Assembly: GCF_000425665.1 (NCBI RefSeq)
Contig: NZ_KE384432.1
Location: 184,478-248,477, forward strand
Source: Gemella cuniculi DSM 15828
GTDB lineage: Bacteria; Bacillota; Bacilli; Staphylococcales; Gemellaceae
Reading direction: 5' to 3'
Length of the DNA: 64,000 nucleotides
Every line of letters begins with the position of its first letter. The stretch's first letter is position 1. The translations under genes were made by a program, and so were the position numbers. The notes beneath the pieces are model-generated. The model searched no databases, was not told the DNA's origin, and saw only the letters and a list, made by a program, of their open reading frames with translations. Below are positions 37,760 to 47,175 of the stretch, one piece after another.

Positions 37760-38187
37760 TTACTTCTCCTTTTAATTCTATTTTATATATATCTCATTTA
37801 TATAACCAAGTAATTATAACATATTTAATTCAACAAGTACATCATTAAACCTAAATTATTACTTTTTTATAGCAGAATATATAAAATGTTCAAATATTAA
37901 ACACAACTAAACCTCGCGCAAAAAATTGTTTGTAAATTTTTTTAATATTTTTCCATTAAGTGTTTATTTTATTAGATTTGAAAATTCTGGAAATCATTCT
38001 AATAACAAAATTAGGTCAAATACCAAAATACACTACAATTTTCTCTTGTTCAGGTAACATGAGTAGCATGTAAATATAACATTATAAAAACTAAAGAGAA
38101 TAGAAAAAACTAAGCAGTTCTAATCCGCTTAGCATTTCATTAATATTTTTTCTTATATGATGCCCAATATTAACAAAGGGCCTTATT
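37760..38187. other. 428-base intergenic space with two weak hairpins
   Basis: Between the helicase promoter side and the hydrolase gene I see no open frame with a ribosome site. CTAAGC/GCTTAG (38110-38133 region) and GCCC/GGGC (38163-38182 region) can form short hairpins that may end the hydrolase transcript on the minus strand; neither has a good T-run. The remainder is AT-rich and without repeats. Confidence 0.4.
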
Positions 38188-39141
38188 TTACATATTATTT
38201 TCAGTTAAATTATCAATCTCTTTTGCTATTTGTGTTATACTTTCTCCAGAATTTCTCAAATTATTAGTATAAATTAATAACATATAATCTTCATCACCAA
38301 ACACAATTGCTGTATCATGCATGTTCGCATCTATTCCACCATATTTACTAGCTATCTTCTTACCAGTTATTCCTTCTTTTATCCATTCATTATCTTCTGA
38401 GTCTTCTAAATACTTAATAAGATCTGGATATTTTTCTCTCTCATTATATAATTTTGTCCAAACTTCTTCCATCATTTTCGGTGTGACTCTATTCTTCTGA
38501 GCTTCTGCTAACGGTAGAGTAATTCCTAGTTGAGCAAAATATTTTGTTAAAACATCCGCTGCTGTTGCACTGTTACCAACCAACATTCTTGTTGCCGTAT
38601 TATCAGAATATTGAATCATATTTTGAATAACATAGTCTAGTGGATAGCTACTTTTTTTCTGTTGATTGGTTATTTCCCCTCCACCAGCTTCTAAAAATTT
38701 AGAATTATATGCAATCTCAGTATTTTTGGTAATTTCTCCAGCACTTATTCGATCATAAATTTTCATTGCATACACTACCTTAACAGTACTTGCTGCAGTA
38801 AAGTAATGATCGTCTTCTACTGCAAATCTATATCCAGTTGAAAAATTTTTATAAATAATACTTATTTCATTATTACCTTTATATTTTTCTACCACATTAT
38901 TCATAGCATTATCTAATTCTACCTGGCTCAATTTTCTTTTTTCTTGGTTCTTTCCAGTTTGATTATCATTGTTATTATTTGTATTATTATTTTGTGTTTG
39001 TTGTGAAGTTTCTTGCTGTTTATTATTCACATCTTTTTTAGATTTCACATAACGTCCTGCTGAAAATACACTGTAAATAATAAAAACAACTACTAATGAT
39101 TCTATAACAAACTTTAATACTCTCTTCATCGTTTTCTTCAA
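38188..39141 (-). CDS. membrane-anchored beta-lactamase-fold serine hydrolase
   Basis: The 317-residue protein has one N-terminal membrane helix (about residues 8-30), then a glutamine/asparagine-rich linker (QETSQQTQNNNTNNNN), then an extracellular class A beta-lactamase-like domain. The SxxK motif is in FTAASTVKVVYAMKIYD, the SxN motif in YSDNTATRM, and the third motif is KIASKYGG in place of the usual KTG. The loss of a clear omega-loop glutamate (ExxLN) speaks against a true beta-lactamase; a cell-wall or serine-hydrolase role is more likely. The start is TTG at 39141; an ATG four codons on has a poorer spaced ribosome site. Confidence 0.82.
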   Translation of the reverse strand: MKKTMKRVLKFVIESLVVVFIIYSVFSAGRYVKSKKDVNNKQQETSQQTQNNNTNNNNDNQTGKNQEKRKLSQVELDNAMNNVVEKYKGNNEISIIYKNFSTGYRFAVEDDHYFTAASTVKVVYAMKIYDRISAGEITKNTEIAYNSKFLEAGGGEITNQQKKSSYPLDYVIQNMIQYSDNTATRMLVGNSATAADVLTKYFAQLGITLPLAEAQKNRVTPKMMEEVWTKLYNEREKYPDLIKYLEDSEDNEWIKEGITGKKIASKYGGIDANMHDTAIVFGDEDYMLLIYTNNLRNSGESITQIAKEIDNLTENNM

Positions 39142-39488
39142 CTACCTCTCACATCCTTTTCGATAAACTCTCTTTATTAGTTTACTATACATCTTCAAAT
39201 ACATCAATCAATATTTTTAAAAATTTTTATTATATTGAAATTGTGTAGTTCAATATAAAAGCCTAGATAATTCATTCAAGAGGATCAACCAAAAACTCCA
39301 AATTCAATATTAATTTTCAGAACAAAAGCGAAGAGATATATTAAATCGGCTGATCTTTCAAACTAATTTTCAGTAAAAATACTCCAATCTTGCAGCTTGT
39401 TCACTTACAAAAATTAAAGTTTTATTTAGAATTTCTCTCACAAGACTTCATACATCTTTTATTCCTCTAAAATCTTAAGATATTAGCA

Positions 39489-39537
39489 CATATAGGAGCA
39501 ACTCTAAATATTGTTTAAATTGAGTTGCTCCTATATG
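39489..39537. repeat. perfect 16-base hairpin in a 400-base gap
   Basis: CATATAGGAGCAACTC (39489-39504) and its exact complement (39522-39537) form a strong stem with a 17-base loop, just after the end of the GNAT gene on the minus strand. There is no T-run on either side, so it is not a standard terminator. The rest of 39142-39541 shows no gene; it is slightly less AT-rich than usual spacers. Confidence 0.6.
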
Positions 39538-39541
39538 AAAT

Positions 39542-40297
39542 TTACACATCTGATTTTAAATAAAAATCTTGTTCTGATATTTTTTTAAATCCCATTTTCT
39601 CATACATATATTTAGGGGTATCATTAGCATCTGCTACCAATAATACATTACTTTTATTTTCATTCTTTATTGCAAAACTTATTAAATGTGATGCAATCCC
39701 TTGTTTCCTGTACTTTTCATCCACATAAAGATTGTCAATTTCAAAAAAATCATCTTTTTCTATTATATTAACAGTACCTATTATTTTATCATCATCTTTT
39801 ATTATGAGCTGTTTAATATTTTCAGAACGAATATCCTCATATAGCAACTCTTGATTATGATTTGCCCATTCATTATTACTAGACTCTAAATCTATTCTAT
39901 ACTGGAAACTTAAATATTTGCTAAAATCCACTCTTTGTAAAAATTCTATTTTATAATTACTTTTTTCCTGCTCCATAAAATCTTCTACAGCTAAATGATA
40001 CAAATCCAGATTAATTTCATTATAATTTTCTTTTTTTAAATATTTTTTTAATTTTTTAGAAAGTGCTGTATTTTCAACAGAAGCTATATGAATAAAATTA
40101 ACTCCTTTATCCTTAAAAAAATTACGACACGCAGCAATATAATAATCTATATCTTCTACTGAATCAGCAACTTCTTTCATCAACAAATAATTCCCACCAA
40201 AATATAGTTTTGATTTCAAAGTTTGATATATTATATATTTATCCGTTTCAATAGCCACTTTAGCTTTAGAGTGAATATTTTTAAAACTATACTTCAT
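39542..40297 (-). CDS. GNAT family N-acetyltransferase
   Basis: The 251-residue protein has its acetyltransferase domain in the C-terminal half: FEIDNLYVDEKYRKQGIASHLISFAIK is the acetyl-CoA loop, followed by LLVADANDTPKYMYEKMGFKKI. The N-terminal half looks like a degenerate second GNAT domain. Substrate unknown. GAGGTG precedes the start; the TPR gene lies 43 bases upstream, probably the same transcript. Confidence 0.82.
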   Translation of the reverse strand: MKYSFKNIHSKAKVAIETDKYIIYQTLKSKLYFGGNYLLMKEVADSVEDIDYYIAACRNFFKDKGVNFIHIASVENTALSKKLKKYLKKENYNEINLDLYHLAVEDFMEQEKSNYKIEFLQRVDFSKYLSFQYRIDLESSNNEWANHNQELLYEDIRSENIKQLIIKDDDKIIGTVNIIEKDDFFEIDNLYVDEKYRKQGIASHLISFAIKNENKSNVLLVADANDTPKYMYEKMGFKKISEQDFYLKSDV

Positions 40298-40340
40298 ATT
40301 ACACCTCTTTTCTCAATAACAAAAAGTTCCTTCTCTAAAA

Positions 40341-41495
40341 TTAATGATCATGATGATGCTTAAAATGATTTATTATTTCCAATACCCTCGAACTGCCAGT
40401 TAACTCATAAACATTTTTCAGTGTTTCTGGATATGTCGGATCATCATGCAGTGTTTCAAAGTATGTCACTACTTCTTCTTCCACAAAATCAATATAATCT
40501 TCCTCTTCTGATAACGCATTTAATGCTGTTCCTAATAAAATCGGATCATCTTTTATAATTGCATGTTCATTATATAAATCAAAAATCTTATCATATTCAA
40601 ATAACGATTTTAATGCATTTATGGTAACAAATAAAGTTTCTTCTGATATACCCATTGTTTCTAACACTTCTTGCATTAATGTACGAATTTTATCATACTC
40701 TTCATATTCTTTATATATAGAAATTAAGTGTAGATATGCACTTACTGTTGTTCCTTGTAATTCAATATATTTTTCAAGATAATTTTTGGCATCTTCCCCT
40801 TTTGACATATGTCCTAGATGTAAATATGCATCTGTAAAATCTGGTTCTAGCGAAATAGTCTTTAATAAATACATTTTCGAATTTTCTAGATCTTGGATTT
40901 GATTATATGCATAAGAAAGAGCAAACAAAATTGATGCATCCTCGTATTCTTTACCATGATGAAGATAAAAATCAATTGCATCTTCAAACATGCCAAGCAC
41001 AAATAAATTATCAAAAACTAAACGAAAATTTTCTATCGTAGGTTCTTCATGGAAAATTCTTTCACTTATAATTTTTGCTTTATTCTCACGACCAGTTTCT
41101 AAGTATATTAACACCAATTCTTTATCAATACTATGCAAGACTTCTGGGTGGTTTACCAATTCTCTTGCTTTTAAAAACTTCTCTTCAGCAATTTCCAACA
41201 GTCCATCAAACTTATAAATCATACCCTCTAGATACAAAATAGGAGCTGTTTTAGGAGCATTATATAAAACTAACAATGCATCATCTTTTTTATCAAGGTA
41301 CATAAGGTTATGAACATAACCCTCTATTGCATTATCTTCATTTTTATTTTGTTCATAAATAATTTTTGACAACTCTAATGCCTCTTCAAATAAACCATTA
41401 TTAAATAAAATTGAACGAAAGTTTTCTTGCTGATCTCTATCTAAATTTTTTAAATCTATATCTTTTAATTCATCTAAAAATTGTTCTATATCCAT
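40341..41495 (-). CDS. tetratricopeptide repeat protein
   Basis: This 384-residue soluble protein consists almost wholly of TPR-like helix pairs, clearest at LFEEALELSKIIYEQNKNE, LLEIAEEKFLKARELV and FTDAYLHLGHMSKGEDAKNYLEKY (in parts), and ends in histidine-rich FKHHHDH. It matches the YpiA-like TPR proteins that follow menaquinone/polyprenyl genes in Bacilli. It begins one base after the polyprenyl synthase stop, so it is cotranslated. The binding partner is unknown. Confidence 0.82.
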   Translation of the reverse strand: MDIEQFLDELKDIDLKNLDRDQQENFRSILFNNGLFEEALELSKIIYEQNKNEDNAIEGYVHNLMYLDKKDDALLVLYNAPKTAPILYLEGMIYKFDGLLEIAEEKFLKARELVNHPEVLHSIDKELVLIYLETGRENKAKIISERIFHEEPTIENFRLVFDNLFVLGMFEDAIDFYLHHGKEYEDASILFALSYAYNQIQDLENSKMYLLKTISLEPDFTDAYLHLGHMSKGEDAKNYLEKYIELQGTTVSAYLHLISIYKEYEEYDKIRTLMQEVLETMGISEETLFVTINALKSLFEYDKIFDLYNEHAIIKDDPILLGTALNALSEEEDYIDFVEEEVVTYFETLHDDPTYPETLKNVYELTGSSRVLEIINHFKHHHDH

Positions 41496-41496
41496 A

Positions 41497-42444
41497 TTAT
41501 CTGTTTCTCCTTGCTAATCTATTCATTACAAAAATTAGTTCTTCTCTGACCTTTTGATCAATATTTATTATACTAGCATTAGCCTTTTTTAAATATTTAA
41601 TACTAACCTCAAGAACTTCATTTAAAATATCACCGTTGTCTTTTATATAGTTTATTATTTTTTTCTTTTCTTCCAAACTAGTATTTCTTGAAAAATTAAT
41701 AAACAGGTTTGAATCACTTTTTTTTGCAATTAATGCTGGTAATGTTATATTCCCGTTTATTAGATCTTGTCCTGTTTCTTTTCCAAGTAATTCACTACCA
41801 CCTGCAAAATCTAAATAATCATCAATTATCTGATAGCTCATACCCAAATAATACCCAAAAAAATAACTACTATGTATGTCTTTTTCATTTGCATCCGAAA
41901 TTATACTTCCTGCCACAGTTGCAAATGCAATAAGTATTGCTGTTTTTCTTTTTATCTTTTTCAAATAATCAAGTCTTCTTGTATTTATATTATAAAGTTC
42001 ATCTTCTTGTATTAATTCTCCTATACAAAGCTCCTTTAGAGTATTAATCAAATAATGATGTACTCTTTCATCTTCAAATTTTGTCACTTCTTTTAGTGCT
42101 GTTGCAAATAAATAATCGCCTACATAAAGAGCATATTCATTCCCGTACTTTCTATTCATAGTCATGCTCCCACGACGTGTATGTGCTTTATCTATTATAT
42201 CATCATGTATAAGACTAGCAGTATGAATAATTTCTACTATGCTTGCTATTCTTATAATATTTTTCCTGTTTTTTTCAAAATCACCCAAATTAGCACATAT
42301 TAAAAGGAGTAATACTCTCACTCTTTTTCCACCATTTAAAAAATATTTTCTTATTACATCATTTAACTTAGTATCTTCACTTTTAGTAATTCCAAAAATA
42401 TTTTCCAATACTTCTTGCACCAGTGCATCATATTTTTTTAACAT
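41497..42444 (-). CDS. hepT: polyprenyl (heptaprenyl) diphosphate synthase, large subunit
   Basis: This 315-residue trans-prenyltransferase condenses isopentenyl diphosphate with allylic diphosphates to give the side chain of menaquinone. The first aspartate-rich motif is in SLIHDDIIDKAHTRRG, the second in YQIIDDYLDFAGG. ATG 42444 is chosen because GGAG at the upstream ATG overlaps the ribosome site. It overlaps the end of the small protein before it, which fits the two-component HepS/HepT enzyme. Confidence 0.88.
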   Translation of the reverse strand: MLKKYDALVQEVLENIFGITKSEDTKLNDVIRKYFLNGGKRVRVLLLLICANLGDFEKNRKNIIRIASIVEIIHTASLIHDDIIDKAHTRRGSMTMNRKYGNEYALYVGDYLFATALKEVTKFEDERVHHYLINTLKELCIGELIQEDELYNINTRRLDYLKKIKRKTAILIAFATVAGSIISDANEKDIHSSYFFGYYLGMSYQIIDDYLDFAGGSELLGKETGQDLINGNITLPALIAKKSDSNLFINFSRNTSLEEKKKIINYIKDNGDILNEVLEVSIKYLKKANASIINIDQKVREELIFVMNRLARRNR

Positions 42445-42844
42445 CATTATCTCCATAAGAATCTATAATATTAATTAATTCTACATCACTTTTTTGTAGC
42501 TCTCTTCCATAAAAAGCAAACCATGTACTTATAATTTCCAAAGAAAAATTTCTAAAATCAATACTTTTATTCAAAAATTTCAGATATCCTTCTTGCATTA
42601 CTTGAGTCAAATTTTTTAATTTATCCAAATTATCTTTCAACAAGCTATAATACTCAAAGCTATAGTAATCACCTAGTAATATCACTCGTGTCGAAGGATT
42701 TTTTTGTTTGTAGTGTTCATATAGTGAACTCAATGCACAAAAGATTGCTTCATTATATTTTTCATTAGTAAAGTTGTACTGTTCTATGAAATTTTTTATA
42801 TTTAATTTTTCTATCAATTCCTTGTTATAATTATATTTTTCCAT
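42428..42844 (-). CDS. HepS-like small subunit of polyprenyl diphosphate synthase
   Basis: The 138-residue protein contains STRVILLGDYYSFEYYSLL, which matches the GDY motif of heptaprenyl diphosphate synthase component I (HepS), and lies directly before hepT with overlapping ends. It is about half the usual HepS length (near 250 residues), so it is a shortened or diverged form. In other Bacilli component I sets product length by heteromer formation. The usual menG methyltransferase between hepS and hepT is absent. Confidence 0.65.
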   Translation of the reverse strand: MEKYNYNKELIEKLNIKNFIEQYNFTNEKYNEAIFCALSSLYEHYKQKNPSTRVILLGDYYSFEYYSLLKDNLDKLKNLTQVMQEGYLKFLNKSIDFRNFSLEIISTWFAFYGRELQKSDVELINIIDSYGDNDVKKI

Positions 42845-42960
42845 AATGTATCCTTTACAAATTATCTTTCTAAATTATACCACATTATGCTAATTTATAA
42901 AATCTTAGTTGCCTACTTTCTCTTAATTTTTTATTTTACAATACATTAATCATAACAATA

Positions 42961-42994
42961 ACCATGTTAAAATCACCCTTAATTTTAACATGGT
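42961..42994 (-). terminator. terminator of the two-component operon
   Basis: ACCATGTTAAAAT (42961-42973) and ATTTTAACATGGT (42982-42994) form a perfect 13-base stem with an eight-base loop. Confidence 0.8.
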
Positions 42995-43015
42995 CACTAT
43001 CTTCAATATTATAAT

Positions 43016-44245
43016 TTATTTCTTCTCATCTAATGTAAAACGCATCTCTATGTTAAAAATTCCATCTTCTGGAGCGTATGCTTTTATTACTTCTTTATGT
43101 TTTTCTGCAATAACTTGTGCCATAGATAAACCTATTCCATAACCTTTTATATTGCTATTTCTAGATTCATCCAAACGATAAAATCTATCAAAAACTTTAC
43201 TCAAATCACCTTTTTCTACATTCGCCCTGTTAGAAATTTTCATTATAGCATGACGTCGATTTTTTATCAAACTAACATTAATTTCACTATCCTTAGGTGC
43301 ATATTTTATAGCATTTTCCAACAAGATATCCATAAGTTGAATAATAGTTTGCTTCTCACCATTATAATAAAGACTATCATCTATATTAGCTACAATATAT
43401 CTCTTTTGGAAATCAGCAAGCTCATTAAAATCTTCTATTCTTGCTCTCAGGCTCTCTGATAAATTAAACTGCACTTTTTCTACACTATCTCTTTCTTCCA
43501 TTCTACTAAAAATAACTAAGCTGTTTACAAGACTTGTAAGTCTATCCACCTGATTTTGTATATTTTTTGTCCATTTTGAATTTCCATTTTCAAGTTCTAA
43601 AACATCAGTATTTGATCTTATTATTGCTAAAGGCGTTTTTAACTCATGACTCGCATCAGTTATAAATTGTTTTTGTTTTTTATAACTTTGTTGAATTGGT
43701 AAAATAACCTTCTTAGAAACCATTACCACAAGTAAAAATACTGACAAAATTACTATTAGAGAAATCAAAACAGTATTTTTTACAAATGAATAATACGAAT
43801 CCAATTCCCGCTGAGTATTCAAAAATAAAACCAAATCCCCAACACTTGTTTTTGTTTTATAAAATCTATAGCTTTTCACATAACCGCTGTCGTAATTTTT
43901 CTTTAGTGCCAAAGTTGTTAATTCTTGAAGTGCTTCTTGATCTGTAAGTAATAAATCATCTCTATATGATTTAATTATCTTCCCTTCAGAATTTATTTTG
44001 GCAACAGAAAAACCATTATAACTAGCAGCTGTAGACGCATTTTTGGTTATTACTAAATCATCACCTTCTTCACTAAAGATAGTGGATAGTGCGGATGACT
44101 TAGAGGCTTCGTACAAAGTTTCATCTACCCTTTGTCCTATTTTATAATAATTAATAAAGTTTAATGTCCCAGCCATAAGAGCTATTACAACTGCAACACT
44201 AACTACCGCAGAGGCAACAAATTTTCTTCTGAGACTTTTAAACAT
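43016..44245 (-). CDS. sensor histidine kinase
   Basis: This 409-residue membrane kinase has two transmembrane helices (about residues 10-30 and 155-180) around an extracytoplasmic sensor, a HisKA box ITDASHELKTPLAIIRSN with the phosphorylated histidine, the N-box LLENAIKYAP, and the ATP-lid IKGYGIGLSMAQVIAEKH. It overlaps the response-regulator gene by eight bases. Architecture is like CiaH and similar kinases; the signal is unknown. Confidence 0.9.
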   Translation of the reverse strand: MFKSLRRKFVASAVVSVAVVIALMAGTLNFINYYKIGQRVDETLYEASKSSALSTIFSEEGDDLVITKNASTAASYNGFSVAKINSEGKIIKSYRDDLLLTDQEALQELTTLALKKNYDSGYVKSYRFYKTKTSVGDLVLFLNTQRELDSYYSFVKNTVLISLIVILSVFLLVVMVSKKVILPIQQSYKKQKQFITDASHELKTPLAIIRSNTDVLELENGNSKWTKNIQNQVDRLTSLVNSLVIFSRMEERDSVEKVQFNLSESLRARIEDFNELADFQKRYIVANIDDSLYYNGEKQTIIQLMDILLENAIKYAPKDSEINVSLIKNRRHAIMKISNRANVEKGDLSKVFDRFYRLDESRNSNIKGYGIGLSMAQVIAEKHKEVIKAYAPEDGIFNIEMRFTLDEKK

Positions 44246-44915
44246 CTAATTGCTCCAATGTATAACCAACATTTCTAGTTGCTTTGATTTGAATATTTGC
44301 ATCCAACGCTTTTAATTTCTTTCTCAAATATGAAATATTAACCCAAACTACATTAATTTCTGAATCACTATCATAACCCCAAATTCTCTCTAAAAATTGT
44401 TCAGTTTGGATAACATTACCAGGATTACGCATAAGCATTTCCATCATTTGATATTCTTTGTTTGATAGTCTTACTTTATCTTTCTCAGTAGATAATTCAA
44501 ATGTATATTTACTCAAACTAACATTACCAAGTTCAAGAACATTACTAGTAAATGTTGCTTGTCTTCTAGTCATAGAACGAACCCTGGCCAGCAATTCTTT
44601 AATCACAAATGGTTTTGTTAAGTAGTCATCAGCTCCGCTATCAAGTCCATAAACTTTATCTTCAACTTCAGATTTAGCAGTCAGAAGTAATACTGGTGTA
44701 CTTTTTTTATTTTCTCTTAATTTTTGAACAACAGTTACTCCATCCATTTTCGGCATCATAACATCAAGAATTGCCCCATCATAATCATCTAATAATAAAT
44801 AATCCAACGCATCCTGCCCATTATCCACAGTATCAACAGAATAATTATTATGTTTTAACATTGCTTCAAGAGCATCTGATAAATCTCTTTCATCTTCGGC
44901 AAGTAATAACCTCAT
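44238..44915 (-). CDS. OmpR/PhoB-family response regulator
   Basis: This 225-residue regulator has a receiver domain with acidic pocket LLLAEDERDL, the phospho-acceptor aspartate in GAILDVMMPKMDG, the conserved LLTAKSE threonine and lysine in DDYLTKPF, and a winged-helix domain with LSNKEYQMMEMLMRN and INVVWVNISYLRKKL. GYDSDSEINVVWVNISYLRK recalls CiaR. The upstream 290 bases hold no gene. It is the first gene of the pair. Confidence 0.9.
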   Translation of the reverse strand: MRLLLAEDERDLSDALEAMLKHNNYSVDTVDNGQDALDYLLLDDYDGAILDVMMPKMDGVTVVQKLRENKKSTPVLLLTAKSEVEDKVYGLDSGADDYLTKPFVIKELLARVRSMTRRQATFTSNVLELGNVSLSKYTFELSTEKDKVRLSNKEYQMMEMLMRNPGNVIQTEQFLERIWGYDSDSEINVVWVNISYLRKKLKALDANIQIKATRNVGYTLEQLDV

Positions 44916-45207
44916 TTTCCTACACTCCTAACTATAATATATTTCGAGTTTATTATATTAAAAATAACTAAAATCTAGTTTAAATATGTTGTATTATAAG
45001 AAATATTCTATATAATTTATAATATGTTCAACCTCAAAACTCCATATAGTTAAAAATATATTATTTAAAAAGTTATCAAAAATTAAGAGACAAATATTTT
45101 TAATATAGCTTCTTAATTAAATGCTTTACTTTACAAAAATATTTACTGGCTAATAAAAAATTAAAATTTTAAAAGCAAAATAGATATTTTCACTTAGTTT
45201 GTTTTCA

Positions 45208-45963
45208 TTACTTTCTGCCTATCAGCAATCCACTTTGAATATAATCTTTTATTTCCTCTCCATATCCCCATTTTTCTGAGTATTCATCCGTAACTTCGGA
45301 ATTTATAATTTGAAATTTTTTAAACCCTGCTTTTTTTACAATATCTACTATTTCTTCTTCTAAAATAGCTCCGGCAACACAAGTACAAAGCATTCTCTCG
45401 GAGTTTTTCCATTCTAATGGCAATTCTTTCTTCAAAACTATATCAGATATTACAAACATTCCATCATCTTTTAATATACGATAAATTTCATCGTACACTT
45501 TTTGTTTATTTGGTTCAAGATTTATCACACAATTACTAATTACTCTATCAACTGTTTTTTCTTGCAGCGGTATATCTATTAACTCACCTTTTATAAACTC
45601 AATATTTTTAAAATTCTTCTTATCACAAACTTTTCTAGCTTTTTCTAACATTGAATCTAACCTATCAAGTCCATATAAAGTTCCTACTTTAGGGTTTTTC
45701 ATTTTTGTTATGAAAATATCTAATCCACCTCCACAACCTAAGTCAATCAAAGATTGACCTTCTTTAATTTTTAAATGGTGAATAGGATTACCACATGACA
45801 ACCCCATGTTTATCTCTTCTGGAAATTGATTAATTACTTCTTCTTCGTACCCTAATGATTTACTTAATTCTTTTGAGTCAACTTTTGTTTTCTCTTTATT
45901 TTTTGAAATATTATCATAAAATGTCTCTACTGATAATCTTACTTTTCCATTACTTTGCTTCAT
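45208..45963 (-). CDS. ArsM-like SAM-dependent methyltransferase
   Basis: The 251-residue protein has a class I SAM fold with motif I LIDLGCGGGLDIFI, the acidic motif II GLDRLDSM and VISNCVINLEPNK. It also shares with arsenite methyltransferases the GLSCGNP segment before motif I and the later CTCVAGAILEEEIVDIVKKAGF region, whose cysteines bind As(III) in ArsM. ATG 45963 is used, with GGAGGGC upstream; the frame runs on to 46008 without a ribosome site. It lies behind a CobW GTPase and an aquaglyceroporin, which supports a metalloid role. Arsenite specificity remains inferred. Confidence 0.75.
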   Translation of the reverse strand: MKQSNGKVRLSVETFYDNISKNKEKTKVDSKELSKSLGYEEEVINQFPEEINMGLSCGNPIHHLKIKEGQSLIDLGCGGGLDIFITKMKNPKVGTLYGLDRLDSMLEKARKVCDKKNFKNIEFIKGELIDIPLQEKTVDRVISNCVINLEPNKQKVYDEIYRILKDDGMFVISDIVLKKELPLEWKNSERMLCTCVAGAILEEEIVDIVKKAGFKKFQIINSEVTDEYSEKWGYGEEIKDYIQSGLLIGRK

Positions 45964-45985
45964 GATATGCCCTCCTTGGAAAATG

Positions 45986-46015
45986 TAGTTGCTTGAGTTA
46001 AAACTCAAGCAACTA
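45986..46015 (-). repeat. 14-base hairpin between the GTPase and methyltransferase genes
   Basis: TAGTTGCTTGAGTT (45986-45999) is perfectly repeated in inverse at 46002-46015 with a two-base loop, just before the methyltransferase ribosome site. There is no T-run; it may limit read-through, stabilise RNA or bind a regulator. Confidence 0.65.
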
Positions 46016-46047
46016 AACTTATAAATGTATATTTCATTCTAACATGT

Positions 46048-47136
46048 TTAATATAATTTTACTATTTCTCTATATCTAAATGTAGGATTTGGTCTCCCAG
46101 GAATCAATGCATTCAATTTATCTTGTTTATATCCAATAACACCAAATACTCTTTCAACTTCTTCTTTAATTATTTCTTTTAGTTTATCAGGATGAATCTC
46201 CACCCTAGCATTTACTGTCAGAAATATATTTTCACTCTTACTATCCAATTTTCTTAAAGTTGCTGTTTCTTTTTTACCTACAATATTTCCTATTATTCCC
46301 TTTTCTTTACCTTGAAGTAAAAATTTAACATGACCAACATTTAAGTTCTCACCATCAAATCTTTCCCCAAGATTAGTTAAAAATGTAGTAGCTAAATTCT
46401 CAAAACTTTCTTCTTTTTCTAAACTGTAAGTTCCATTTAACCATCCAAACAATGCCTCACCATCTGCATAAGTATCATAATCAACTTCTACAATTTTTCT
46501 CCCTACTTCTTTTTCACTATTTAGAATATAATTAAACCATTCTTGAATTCCTTCTCCAGTTTTCACACTTAATGTTAAGACATTTTCATTATTAAATTCT
46601 TTTTTAGTTTTATCCACTAGATCTTTCAATTCATCATCTGACAATAATTCAATTTTATTAATTAAAATCACATCGGCTTCTTCAAATTGTTTATAAATAA
46701 TATAATCTCCAGGATTAGTATGATCTATAAGCACTGGTTTAAGACGATTCGGATCTGCCAAAACTGTAAGTTGCTTAAGGTTAAGTGTTTCATTATATTT
46801 TTCTTTTAATGGCTGCATAATAGTTGCTGAAAGATCCGTACAACTTCCGACAGGTTCTGCAAAAATTATATCGCTATTATTAGTTTCTTGAAGATACCTA
46901 ATAGCATCAGCAAAACCATTAAAATTACAACAAAAACAACTTCCACTAACTTCTTCAACAATATCATTGTTAGTTTCTAAAAAAGAAGTATCAACTAGTT
47001 CACTCGCCTGATCATTTGTAATTAAACCTACTTTTTTATTCTGTTCATTTAATCTTTTTGCCATTTCCCAAAGTAGACTAGTTTTTCCAGCTCCTAAAAA
47101 TCCACCTACTAAAATCAAATCTGTTTTTTTTACCAT
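46048..47136 (-). CDS. CobW/HypB/UreG-family GTP-binding protein
   Basis: This 362-residue GTPase has Walker A GGFLGAGKTSLLWE, the metal-binding CxCC motif in GSCFCCNF (about residues 67-70), the Walker B/switch region IIFAEPVGSC and the guanine-specificity NKIE in ILINKIELL. The C-terminal 130 residues differ from the typical CobW C-domain. Members deliver metal ions to proteins. Here it lies between an aquaglyceroporin and an ArsM-like methyltransferase, so it may serve metalloid or metal handling for that enzyme (inference). Confidence 0.82.
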   Translation of the reverse strand: MVKKTDLILVGGFLGAGKTSLLWEMAKRLNEQNKKVGLITNDQASELVDTSFLETNNDIVEEVSGSCFCCNFNGFADAIRYLQETNNSDIIFAEPVGSCTDLSATIMQPLKEKYNETLNLKQLTVLADPNRLKPVLIDHTNPGDYIIYKQFEEADVILINKIELLSDDELKDLVDKTKKEFNNENVLTLSVKTGEGIQEWFNYILNSEKEVGRKIVEVDYDTYADGEALFGWLNGTYSLEKEESFENLATTFLTNLGERFDGENLNVGHVKFLLQGKEKGIIGNIVGKKETATLRKLDSKSENIFLTVNARVEIHPDKLKEIIKEEVERVFGVIGYKQDKLNALIPGRPNPTFRYREIVKLY

Positions 47137-47175
47137 AACAATTCTCCTTAACTTTTTTATTTTTAAATTTATATT

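Noticed and set aside
39142..39480. Possible degraded insertion sequence in the gap before the serine hydrolase
   Set aside because: No transposase fragment could be read in any frame and no paired terminal repeats are visible beyond the single hairpin at its end.
44916..45207. CiaR-type direct repeats (TTTAAG-N5-TTTAAG) near the two-component system
   Set aside because: Only single TTTAA words occur; no pair with the correct spacing, so I did not name the system CiaRH.
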